Positions 1 through 5,894 of a stretch of DNA of 7,043 nucleotides are shown here, in pieces. The notes beneath the pieces are model-generated. The model did no database searches. It saw nothing but the letters and a program-made list of their open reading frames with translations, and was not told where the DNA came from. Both the position numbers and the translations under genes were made by a program. Origin of the DNA: Bacteroidales bacterium (GTDB lineage Bacteria; Bacteroidota; Bacteroidia; Bacteroidales; UBA932); NCBI GenBank assembly GCA_017472115.1, contig JAFUQW010000157.1, positions 1-7,043 of the forward strand, in the 5' to 3' direction. Numbering within the stretch: the stretch's first letter is position 1; each line of letters starts with the position of its first letter.

Positions 1-636
1 GAGCACCCTGTGACAGATATCGTAGGTGGTGCGAAGGTTTCTTCAAAGATCACCATCATCGATAAGCTTTTCGACGCAGTTGACAAAATGATCATCGGCG
101 GCGGTATTGTTTACACGTTCAAGAAGGCTCAGGGCGGAAAGATCGGCCGTTCACTCTGTGAAGACGACCAGATGCAGCTCGCTCTCGACACTCTCAAGAA
201 GGCTGAGGAGAAGGGCGTGAAGATCTATCTCTCTAAGGAGGTCGTGATCGCTGACGATTTCTCTAACGATGCAAACACCAAGATCTGCCTCAATACAGAG
301 ATTCCTGACGGTTGGGAAGGTATGGACGCTGCTCCAAGCACTCTCGCAACATGGGAAGAGGTTCTCATGCAGTCTAAGACCATCCTCTGGAACGGTCCTG
401 TAGGCGTTTTCGAGATCCCGGCATTCGCAAAGGGAACCAACCGCATCGCTGAGATCCTCGCAAAGGCAACAGCTGAGAACGGAGCATTCACACTCGTCGG
501 TGGCGGTGACTCAGTAGCTGCAGTGACTCAGATGGGTTACGCAAATAAGGTAAGCTATGTGTCAACAGGTGGTGGCGCAATGCTCGAGTACCTTGAGGGC
601 AAGGAGCTTCCTGGTATCGCAGCAATCAGAGCGTAA
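1..636 (+). CDS. pgk: Phosphoglycerate kinase, C-terminal half (5' truncated by window edge)
   Basis: Phosphoglycerate kinase is a cytoplasmic glycolytic enzyme that transfers phosphate from 1,3-bisphosphoglycerate to ADP, making ATP and 3-phosphoglycerate. The reading frame is open from base 1, so the gene enters from the left. About 211 residues are visible, roughly half of the usual 400-420. They form the nucleotide-binding C-terminal domain: the GGAKVSSK segment near the left edge, WNGPVGVFE in the middle, the glycine-rich loop GGGDSVAAV, and the C-terminal stretch [19 protein letters not shown]. Codon use looks strongly biased (aag, ctc, aac, gct), which suits a highly expressed housekeeping gene. 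A GTG at base 10 lies inside the conserved domain and is not a start. A strong terminator lies 15 bases after the stop, so this gene is probably the end of its transcript. Identification is secure. Confidence 0.97.
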   Translation, partial: EHPVTDIVGGAKVSSKITIIDKLFDAVDKMIIGGGIVYTFKKAQGGKIGRSLCEDDQMQLALDTLKKAEEKGVKIYLSKEVVIADDFSNDANTKICLNTEIPDGWEGMDAAPSTLATWEEVLMQSKTILWNGPVGVFEIPAFAKGTNRIAEILAKATAENGAFTLVGGGDSVAAVTQMGYANKVSYVSTGGGAMLEYLEGKELPGIAAIRA

Positions 637-651
637 TTCCTCTTTATATTT

Positions 652-691
652 ACAAATGAGGTTCGGTATTGCCGAACCTCATTTGTTTTTT
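652..691 (+). terminator. Rho-independent terminator after pgk
   Basis: A perfect 15-base-pair inverted repeat (left arm 652-666, right arm 672-686) encloses a five-base loop. A run of six T follows at 686-691. This is a textbook intrinsic terminator located 15 bases past the pgk stop. The arms contain the GAGGTTCGG / CCGAACCTC core. It should isolate lgt from pgk transcription. Confidence 0.95.
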
Positions 692-700
692 CTATATTTG
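669..700 (+). promoter_or_regulatory. Predicted Bacteroidetes-type promoter for lgt
   Basis: TATATTTG at 693-700 is a perfect match to the Bacteroidetes sigma factor -7 consensus TAnnTTTG. A TTG at 669-671, 21 bases upstream, can serve as the -33 element. The transcript would start near 705-708, about 15-18 bases before the lgt ATG. The -33 element falls in the loop of the pgk terminator, so terminator and promoter overlap physically. The -7 element is convincing; the -33 element is weaker. Confidence 0.6.
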
Positions 701-722
701 CACGTTGTTAAAATGAAATGAT

Positions 723-1604
723 ATGTTAGAGACATTGGTCGTGAACTGGCACATGAATCCGGAGATATTCAGCATCGGTCCGGTTTCTCTCAGATGGTAT
801 TCGGTGCTTTTCCTTTCCGGATTCTTCTTCGGATGGTATATATTCAAATGGTTCTTCAAGAAGGAAGGAATTCCTACAACTCTTCTGGACCCGCTTCTCT
901 TCACCCTTCTGATCGGTACCATAGTAGGAGCACGTCTCGGACATTGTCTCTTCTATCAGCCGGATTACTACCTTGGCAGCTGGAAGGGATTCACGGAGAT
1001 CTTCATGCCTTGGAAAGGCGGTCTTGCCAGTCATGGAGGCACGATAGCCCTGATATTTGCAATGTGGTGGTTTGCAAATCGTTATGGCCGTAAGTATGAC
1101 TTCGATTTTCTTTGGATTCTCGATCATCTCTGCATCCCGGTCTGCTTCGCAGGTGCCCTCATCCGTCTCGGCAATCTCTGTAATTCGGAGATCTACGGCG
1201 ATGTGACAAGCCTTCCGTGGGGATTCATCTTCGAACTCAGAGGCGAGACCCTTCCGAAGCACCCGACCCAGCTTTATGAGGCCCTGAGTTACACGATTCT
1301 CGGCGTCGTCCTCATTCTCCTTTATAAATATAAGGCTCAGAAGATGTACAAGGGCACCTTTATCGGAGTGTTCTTCATCGTACTTTTCGGAATGCGCTTC
1401 CTCATCGAATTCATCAAGGAGCCTCAGGTCGGCTTCGAAGAGAACATGGTCCTTAACATGGGCCAGTGGCTCAGTGTGCCGTTCATTCTGATGGGAGCAG
1501 GACTTGTTATCTATGCTTATATAAAGAAACAGCCGGTGCTTGCTGTGCATCCTGAGAAGAAGAAGCAGACACCTACCCACTACGCCAAAAGTCTCGCAAA
1601 ATGA
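723..1604 (+). CDS. lgt: Prolipoprotein diacylglyceryl transferase
   Basis: Lgt is an inner-membrane enzyme that transfers a diacylglyceryl group from phosphatidylglycerol to the lipobox cysteine of prolipoproteins, the first step of lipoprotein maturation. The 293-residue product has the family's hallmarks in order. RWYS at residues 24-27 includes the conserved Tyr. His104 lies in GGLASHGG and corresponds to the essential His of E. coli Lgt. The signature GALIRLGNLCNSEIYG (144-159) has Arg148, Asn151, Asn154 and Glu156. HPTQLYEA follows at 180-187, then GMRFLIEF (223-230) with the second conserved Arg. About seven hydrophobic segments are present and a short basic tail ends the protein. The ATG at 723 fits the promoter spacing; Met11 (base 753) is a possible alternative start. 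Two upstream ATGs (713, 718) are out of frame and stop at once. The stop overlaps the next gene's start. Confidence 0.96.
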   Translation: MLETLVVNWHMNPEIFSIGPVSLRWYSVLFLSGFFFGWYIFKWFFKKEGIPTTLLDPLLFTLLIGTIVGARLGHCLFYQPDYYLGSWKGFTEIFMPWKGGLASHGGTIALIFAMWWFANRYGRKYDFDFLWILDHLCIPVCFAGALIRLGNLCNSEIYGDVTSLPWGFIFELRGETLPKHPTQLYEALSYTILGVVLILLYKYKAQKMYKGTFIGVFFIVLFGMRFLIEFIKEPQVGFEENMVLNMGQWLSVPFILMGAGLVIYAYIKKQPVLAVHPEKKKQTPTHYAKSLAK

Positions 1605-2149
1605 TGACTTCCGAAGAAAGAATAGCGGAAGTCCTTGACTTTCTCGGCCGGAACGGACTCGGATATGAAATCCACAGACATCCGCCTCTTCCTACGATCG
1701 AGCTCGCTCTCGAATACTGGAAGGAGATAGATTCCGTCCATTGCAAGAACCTCTTCTTCCGCAATCACAAGGGCAACAGGCATTATCTTGTCGTGTTCGA
1801 GTGTCACAAGGAACTCGACATTCATTCGCTTGAGCATATGCTTCACCAAGGCAAGCTTTCCTTTGCTTCGGCTGAAAGGATGGTGCGATGCCTCGGGTTG
1901 CTGCCGGGTTCTGTCTCGCCTCTCGGACTGATTCATGATCCTGAGACAGAAGAACTTACAAAGGAACATTTCCCTAACGGACATCGTGTGAAACTCTTTC
2001 TCGACAAAGATCTTCAGACAGCGGCGAGAGTAAGCTTTCATCCTTGCGACAACACTGCAAGCGTCGTACTGGCTCATGAGGATTTCATGCGTTTCCTTGA
2101 AATCTGGGGCGGCGAATATGAGTGGCTGGATGTGACGGCGGAAATTTAG
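1601..2149 (+). CDS. YbaK/ProX-family aminoacyl-tRNA deacylase (prolyl-tRNA editing-like)
   Basis: The 182-residue product belongs to the YbaK / prolyl-tRNA-synthetase-associated domain family, which hydrolyses mischarged aminoacyl-tRNAs in trans. Family features seen are the conserved lysine in CKNLFF (Lys49), the central GKLSFASAERM segment followed by LGLLPGSVSPLGLI, and HPCDNTAS (residues 147-154), the equivalent of the HPxxNTA motif. Overall layout and length resemble the PrdX/ProXp-ala type of stand-alone deacylase, which removes Ala from tRNA-Pro, but the substrate cannot be settled by eye. The start ATG at 1601 overlaps the lgt stop in an ATGA arrangement, so the two genes are probably co-transcribed and translationally coupled. 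A second ATG follows directly at 1604. The 3' end overlaps the opposing regulator gene by four bases. Family assignment is firm; exact specificity is inference. Confidence 0.9.
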   Translation: MMTSEERIAEVLDFLGRNGLGYEIHRHPPLPTIELALEYWKEIDSVHCKNLFFRNHKGNRHYLVVFECHKELDIHSLEHMLHQGKLSFASAERMVRCLGLLPGSVSPLGLIHDPETEELTKEHFPNGHRVKLFLDKDLQTAARVSFHPCDNTASVVLAHEDFMRFLEIWGGEYEWLDVTAEI

Positions 2150-3120
2150 CTGATATCCTTAAGCTTTTCATCCATTATATCTTTCGAACGCAGGGTCAGG
2201 AGGGTCTTGCGAAGGTTCTGCCTGTATTTCAACGGTGAAACGCCAGTGTGCTTCTTGAAGAATTTTCCGAATGATGACTGGTCTGAGAATGACATTTTTT
2301 CAGCAATCTGCTGGATTGTCAGTTCCGGATCTCTCAGGAGTCTCGCTGCTGTTTCTGTTCTCATCGCGGCGATGACGGTGCTGATGGGTACAAGTGCCTT
2401 GTTCTTTACAATCAGTGACAGATACTGCTTTGATATGCAGAGTTTTTCGGCATAGAATCCGACGCTCGTCTCCTGCATTCCGTAAGTATAGAGAAGTTCG
2501 GTGAATTCCTTTATTATGGTGTCTGAGTGTTTCATTTCGCTGTAATGCAGCGGCTCGAGAAGGCCGTATTTCTTCCACATCATATCTGCCATGTCTGTCA
2601 GCAGGATGTAGAAGTATGCGTAGTTGATCTCTTCGGCGAAATGATGTTCCTTATTTGAAAGCGACATTATCATGTTCCTGATGTCCCTGCATAGCACATT
2701 TATGCTCTCCCTGTCGATTTCATATCCGCCGAAACCATGGTCCATATTGAATCGGAAGTCAGGAGGAAAAGGGTTTCTGTTACGGAAAATGTCTTCGATG
2801 ACATTTCTGTCAGTTGCCGTTGCCATCGCGTGCAGACCGTTGCTGTAGTCGATTTCATATATTTCAGCCCAGGTCGGAAGGTTGATATAGGTGTTTTTCT
2901 CGAAATGCATGACTTTTCCGTTAATGATAAGGTCTATCGAGCCTTCAATGATGATTATCACCAGATGGTATTTGGGCCTTCTCGGTCTGGCATATACGAT
3001 ATGATCTTCGCCTTCAATTTCGCATGCGAATATGTAATTGTCTATATAACCAACCTTTTTGACGCTTTTTTCGCCAAACAGGATGGCCGGTGTGGTGGTC
3101 TTTTGCCTTTTTTCTGCCAT
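2146..3120 (-). CDS. AraC-family transcriptional regulator, probable regulator of the divergent efflux operon
   Basis: The 324-residue protein has a cupin-like N-terminal sensing region (roughly residues 30-110, rich in beta-type sequence such as HLVIIIIEGSIDLIINGK) and a C-terminal AraC DNA-binding domain. The first helix-turn-helix is near residues 218-240 (FYAEKLCISKQYLSLIVKN). The second is near 268-291 (TIQQIAEKMSFSDQSSFGKFFKKHTG), leading into the family signature ending GVSPLKYRQ (to 301). A 23-residue polar tail follows. I chose the ATG at 3120. The frame stays open to an ATG at 3195, but that would add a Trp/Phe-rich stretch that reads through the predicted promoter. The gene is divergent from a TolC-adaptor-RND operon, a common arrangement for local control. 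The ligand is unknown. Family is certain; the target is inferred from position and the repeats in the shared upstream region. Confidence 0.92.
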   Translation of the reverse strand: MAEKRQKTTTPAILFGEKSVKKVGYIDNYIFACEIEGEDHIVYARPRRPKYHLVIIIIEGSIDLIINGKVMHFEKNTYINLPTWAEIYEIDYSNGLHAMATATDRNVIEDIFRNRNPFPPDFRFNMDHGFGGYEIDRESINVLCRDIRNMIMSLSNKEHHFAEEINYAYFYILLTDMADMMWKKYGLLEPLHYSEMKHSDTIIKEFTELLYTYGMQETSVGFYAEKLCISKQYLSLIVKNKALVPISTVIAAMRTETAARLLRDPELTIQQIAEKMSFSDQSSFGKFFKKHTGVSPLKYRQNLRKTLLTLRSKDIMDEKLKDIS

Positions 3121-3138
3121 TTTTGTACTTTTGTGGCT

Positions 3139-3170
3139 CAAATTTACAATATTTAGCAGATAAAACCAAA
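3139..3170 (-). promoter_or_regulatory. Predicted promoter of the AraC-family regulator gene
   Basis: Read on the - strand, TTTG (complement of 3167-3170) is followed after 20 bases by TAAATTTG (complement of 3139-3146). This is a full match to the Bacteroidetes -33 TTTG / -7 TAnnTTTG promoter. Transcription would begin near 3132-3134, giving a leader of about a dozen bases before the ATG at 3120. This supports the shorter start of the regulator. Confidence 0.7.
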
Positions 3171-3191
3171 TCTGTAGTATTTTGAACCAAA
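3164..3191. repeat. Direct repeat AACCAAA x2 at 21-base period, candidate regulator binding site
   Basis: AACCAAA occurs at 3164-3170 and again at 3185-3191, on the same strand and 21 bases apart, which is two helical turns. AraC-family proteins, with two helix-turn-helix motifs per subunit, commonly bind direct repeats at this kind of spacing. The left copy covers the -33 element of the regulator's own promoter. The right copy lies about 20 bases upstream of the best -7 candidate of the efflux operon. Similarity beyond the seven bases is weak, so chance in an A-rich region is possible. Confidence 0.4.
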
Positions 3192-3211
3192 ACAAATCCG
3201 GCAGATGGCGC

Positions 3212-3219
3212 GAAATTTG
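3212..3219 (+). promoter_or_regulatory. Possible -7 element of the efflux operon promoter
   Basis: GAAATTTG matches TAnnTTTG at five of the six fixed positions; the first T is replaced by G. No TTTG or TTG lies at the expected distance upstream; the nearest TTTG is at 3181-3184, 27 bases away. A promoter with a poor -33 region would fit one that needs an activator, but this is a weak call. The resulting leader would be about 35-40 bases. Confidence 0.3.
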
Positions 3220-3263
3220 CGGAAAATATGCCCTTGCAAAATTAATAGTTAGTGTAATATAAA

Positions 3264-4832
3264 ATGAAAAAAGATTTAGCGGTAATTCTGATGACGGCTG
3301 CAGGTCTGCTTTCCATTGTTCCTGCCGATGCGCAGTTCAGGAGAAAGTCTGCAGAGGAAGAAGTCGAGCCGATGACTGAAGCACAGCTCATTCTTCAGGA
3401 GGCGGAATCGTCTGAAAGACCTGTCGTCATCACATTGGAACAGGCGCTCGAGATTGCATTGAGCGAGAGTGTGTCGGTAAAGGTTGCCGACATGGAGATC
3501 GAAAGGACCGGTTATGCAAAGAAAGGAAGCTATGCGGCCCTTTTCCCTCAGATTGACATTTCAGGTGCTTATCAGAGGACGATAAAGAAGCAGGTGATGT
3601 ATATGGACTTCGACATGAGTTCACTCGGTGGAATGGGCGGTGGTACCGGCACTGAAGGTGAAGGTGGCGAAGGAACGACTCTTCCGGACGGCACCGTAAT
3701 CCCTGATGGTGTGGAAATTCCGGAGGATGTCGAGATTCCTGAAGTGGATACGGAAACATCGGACAACGGCGGCGGTCTCGAAGTCGGCCGTTGGAACACC
3801 TGGAGTGCAGGTGTGTCGGCTGCAATGCCTTTAGTAAACGCACAGCTGTGGAAGAGCCTTAAGATTTCCGGAATGGATGTGGAGCTTGCAGTGGAAAAGG
3901 CCCGCAACTCGCGTCTGGAGACAGTCACTCAGGTGAAGAACGCATATTTTGCCATTCTCTTTGCAAAGGAAGCGTTCGAGGTGTATAAGGACGTATATGA
4001 GAATGCTGTTGACAATCTTAACGAGACTCAGAAGAAATTCGATGCCCAGAAGGCTTCCGAATTCGACCTTGTCAGGGCTAAGACCACAGTGGAGCAGGCG
4101 GTTCCGAATGTCTATAATGCAGAGAGTTCGATCATTCTTGCATTGTGGCAGCTCAAGGCTGTCCTCGGTGTCGATCTTGACATGAACATCGACGTGGCCG
4201 GAAACCTTGCCGACTATTCTCAGCACATGTATTATGACATACATCAGCATGACGAGATATATCTTGACAGGAACTCGACCATGAAGCAGCTCGCGATTCA
4301 GGCAGAAATGCTTGCGGAGACGGTAAAGCTTCAGCAATACGCCAATATCCCTTCACTTGCCGTGGCATTCAACTTCAGTATCAACGCCATGACCAATGAC
4401 TTCAAGTTCAGCGAATACCGCTGGACTCCGTATTCATACGTAGGCCTCAGCCTCAGCATTCCGGTGTTCTCCGGAGGAAAGCGCTATCAGGCCATCCGTC
4501 AGGCGAAGAACCAGTATCAGCAGGTTCAGCTTCAGACCATGAATACGGAACGTCAGCTCAAGATAGCCATACGTCAGAATCTCAATACGATGGAGATGAA
4601 CATGAAGAGCTATTATGCGGCACAGAATGCGGTAGGTTCGGCACAGAAGGCATATGACATAGCACAGGCCTCATATGAGGCGGGAATGAGCACGCTGATA
4701 GAGCTCAACGACGCTCAGCTTGCCCTTACCCAGTCGCGTCTCGCCGAGTCGCAGGCAATATATAATTTCGTTGTGGCGAAGGCTCAGCTCGAGCAGACAC
4801 TCGGACAGGATTTCATCGCCGGACAGTATTAA
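3264..4832 (+). CDS. TolC-family outer-membrane efflux channel
   Basis: This is the outer-membrane channel of a tripartite efflux pump; the family forms trimeric tunnels that cross the periplasm. The 522-residue product starts with a signal peptide: a basic start, a hydrophobic core, and a likely signal peptidase I cut after Ala23 (ADA|Q). No lipobox Cys is present. Two outer-membrane-factor repeats follow, each of long amphipathic helices broken by a beta hairpin. The first hairpin is near residues 92-190 (ALFPQIDISGAYQ through WSAGVSAAMPLVNAQLW). The second is near 369-420 (IPSLAVAFNFS through YVGLSLSIPVFSGGKRY). The end is typical (AQLALTQSRLAESQAIYNFVVAKAQLEQTLG). Residues 121-173 are an acidic Gly-rich insertion with a six-residue repeat in the first extracellular loop, which is unusual. 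The gene leads the operon; the adaptor starts 28 bases after its stop. No Shine-Dalgarno is seen; the leader is A/T-rich. Confidence 0.95.
   Translation: MKKDLAVILMTAAGLLSIVPADAQFRRKSAEEEVEPMTEAQLILQEAESSERPVVITLEQALEIALSESVSVKVADMEIERTGYAKKGSYAALFPQIDISGAYQRTIKKQVMYMDFDMSSLGGMGGGTGTEGEGGEGTTLPDGTVIPDGVEIPEDVEIPEVDTETSDNGGGLEVGRWNTWSAGVSAAMPLVNAQLWKSLKISGMDVELAVEKARNSRLETVTQVKNAYFAILFAKEAFEVYKDVYENAVDNLNETQKKFDAQKASEFDLVRAKTTVEQAVPNVYNAESSIILALWQLKAVLGVDLDMNIDVAGNLADYSQHMYYDIHQHDEIYLDRNSTMKQLAIQAEMLAETVKLQQYANIPSLAVAFNFSINAMTNDFKFSEYRWTPYSYVGLSLSIPVFSGGKRYQAIRQAKNQYQQVQLQTMNTERQLKIAIRQNLNTMEMNMKSYYAAQNAVGSAQKAYDIAQASYEAGMSTLIELNDAQLALTQSRLAESQAIYNFVVAKAQLEQTLGQDFIAGQY
3684..3746 (+). repeat. 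18-base degenerate tandem repeat inside the TolC-family gene
   Basis: Three 18-base units (3684-3701, 3702-3719, 3720-3737) and a partial fourth (3738-3746) encode PDGTVI, PDGVEI, PEDVEI and PEV. The units are similar in protein but differ at many third positions, so the repeat is old or held at protein level and is not a fresh slippage product. It lies in the predicted first extracellular loop of the channel. Confidence 0.7.
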
Positions 4833-4860
4833 AAAGATAATAATTAAAAGAAATAAATCC

Positions 4861-5883
4861 ATGAAGACTATTTTCAGAACAATGTTCCTTGCCGGAGCCC
4901 TCGTTGCGGTTGCCGGCTGTGGCAATAATGAAAAGAATACGGAGACCGTTAAGGTTGTCGATGATACTCCGACAGTCTCTGTTGTGCAGGTCGGTGTGCA
5001 GAATGTGCCTCAGGACGTGACATATACATCTACTGTTCAGCCGTTTGTCAAGAACAATATCGTGCCTCAGGGCGGTAACCGTATCAAGAAGATCAATGTC
5101 GAGGTCGGTGATTTCGTGAAGCAGGGTCAGGTTCTTGCCGAGATGGATATGACCCAGCTCCAGCAGGCTGAGCTCCAGCTTGTCAACAACGAGATCGAGT
5201 ACAACCGTCTCAAGACCCTCTATGAGGCAGGCGGACTTTCCAAGTCGGATCTCGATGCTATCGAGATGGCCTACAAGGTGAGCAGGACTACATATGAGAA
5301 CCTTCTCGAGAACGCCATCCTCACTTCACCTATCGACGGCGTGATCACAGCCCGCAACTACGATGTCGGCGATATGTACGCGATGAGCGCGCCTCTCTTC
5401 ACTGTGGAGCAGATCAAGCCTGTCAAGCTTCTCGTGGCAGTGTCCGAGAGCGATTATTCCAAGGTGAAGAAGGGTGACTCGGTAGAGGTCACTGCCGATG
5501 CCGTTCCGGGCAAGACATTCTATGGAAAAGTAACAAGAATATATCCTACTGTAGATCCTGCAACCCGTACGGTGACCGTAGAGGTGCAGGTTGCCAACAA
5601 TTACAGCACACTTCGTCCCGGAATGTTCACAAGGGTGAAGCTTAACTTCGGCACAAACAGGAGTGTTGTTGTTCCGGATGTTGCCGTAGTGAAGCAGCAG
5701 GGCTCCGGAGAGCGTTTCATCTATGTTCTCAATGATGACGGAACAGTGACATATCAGCCTGTGGTTCTCGGCCGTCGCCTCGGTGCCGAATACGAGGTGC
5801 TCGATGGCATAAAGGATGGTGCAAAGGTTGTCACAGGCGGTCAGCTCCGTCTTAAGGATGGTGTAAAGGTAGTGGTTAAATAA
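4861..5883 (+). CDS. RND efflux periplasmic adaptor (membrane fusion protein), lipoprotein
   Basis: This adaptor links an inner-membrane RND pump to the TolC-type channel in the periplasm. The ATG at 4861 gives 340 residues beginning with a lipoprotein signal whose lipobox is VAGC (Cys20). The frame is open further upstream, but only across the end of the channel gene. Domains in order: first half of the lipoyl domain (about 62-97, with KINVEVGDFVKQGQVLAEMD), an alpha-helical coiled-coil hairpin (98-152), the second lipoyl half (LTSPIDGVITARN, 154-166), a beta barrel (about 180-262) with PTVDPATRTVTVEV (229-242), and a membrane-proximal domain to the end. At the hairpin tip, Arg116, Leu120 and Ser127 have the spacing of the RLS motif used for docking to TolC channels. 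Lipidation would depend on an Lgt such as the one encoded in this window. Only 11 bases separate it from the pump gene, so they are surely one operon. Confidence 0.96.
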   Translation: MKTIFRTMFLAGALVAVAGCGNNEKNTETVKVVDDTPTVSVVQVGVQNVPQDVTYTSTVQPFVKNNIVPQGGNRIKKINVEVGDFVKQGQVLAEMDMTQLQQAELQLVNNEIEYNRLKTLYEAGGLSKSDLDAIEMAYKVSRTTYENLLENAILTSPIDGVITARNYDVGDMYAMSAPLFTVEQIKPVKLLVAVSESDYSKVKKGDSVEVTADAVPGKTFYGKVTRIYPTVDPATRTVTVEVQVANNYSTLRPGMFTRVKLNFGTNRSVVVPDVAVVKQQGSGERFIYVLNDDGTVTYQPVVLGRRLGAEYEVLDGIKDGAKVVTGGQLRLKDGVKVVVK

Positions 5884-5894
5884 TAAGTCCGAAT

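Noticed and set aside
10..12. GTG as the start of a short pgk-like gene
   Set aside because: The frame is open to the left edge and the GTG lies inside the conserved PGK domain, so the gene is cut by the window rather than truncated in the genome.
726..1580. A long open frame (284 residues) on the - strand across lgt
   Set aside because: It is a mirror of the lgt codon pattern. The protein is highly charged with no recognisable domain, and the + strand frame is an unmistakable Lgt.
3684..3746. Short tandem repeat considered as a CRISPR-like or mobile repeat
   Set aside because: The units are contiguous without spacers, in frame, and degenerate at third positions; they are a protein repeat in the channel gene.
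3430..3928. Open frames on the - strand across the channel gene
   Set aside because: Their Ser/Pro/His-rich products are shadows of the Gly/Glu-rich insertion and have no domain or promoter.
4720..4860. Upstream extension of the adaptor reading frame from an ATG at 4720
   Set aside because: It overlaps the end of the channel gene and reads as low-complexity Arg/Ser. The ATG at 4861 gives a proper lipoprotein signal peptide with a lipobox.
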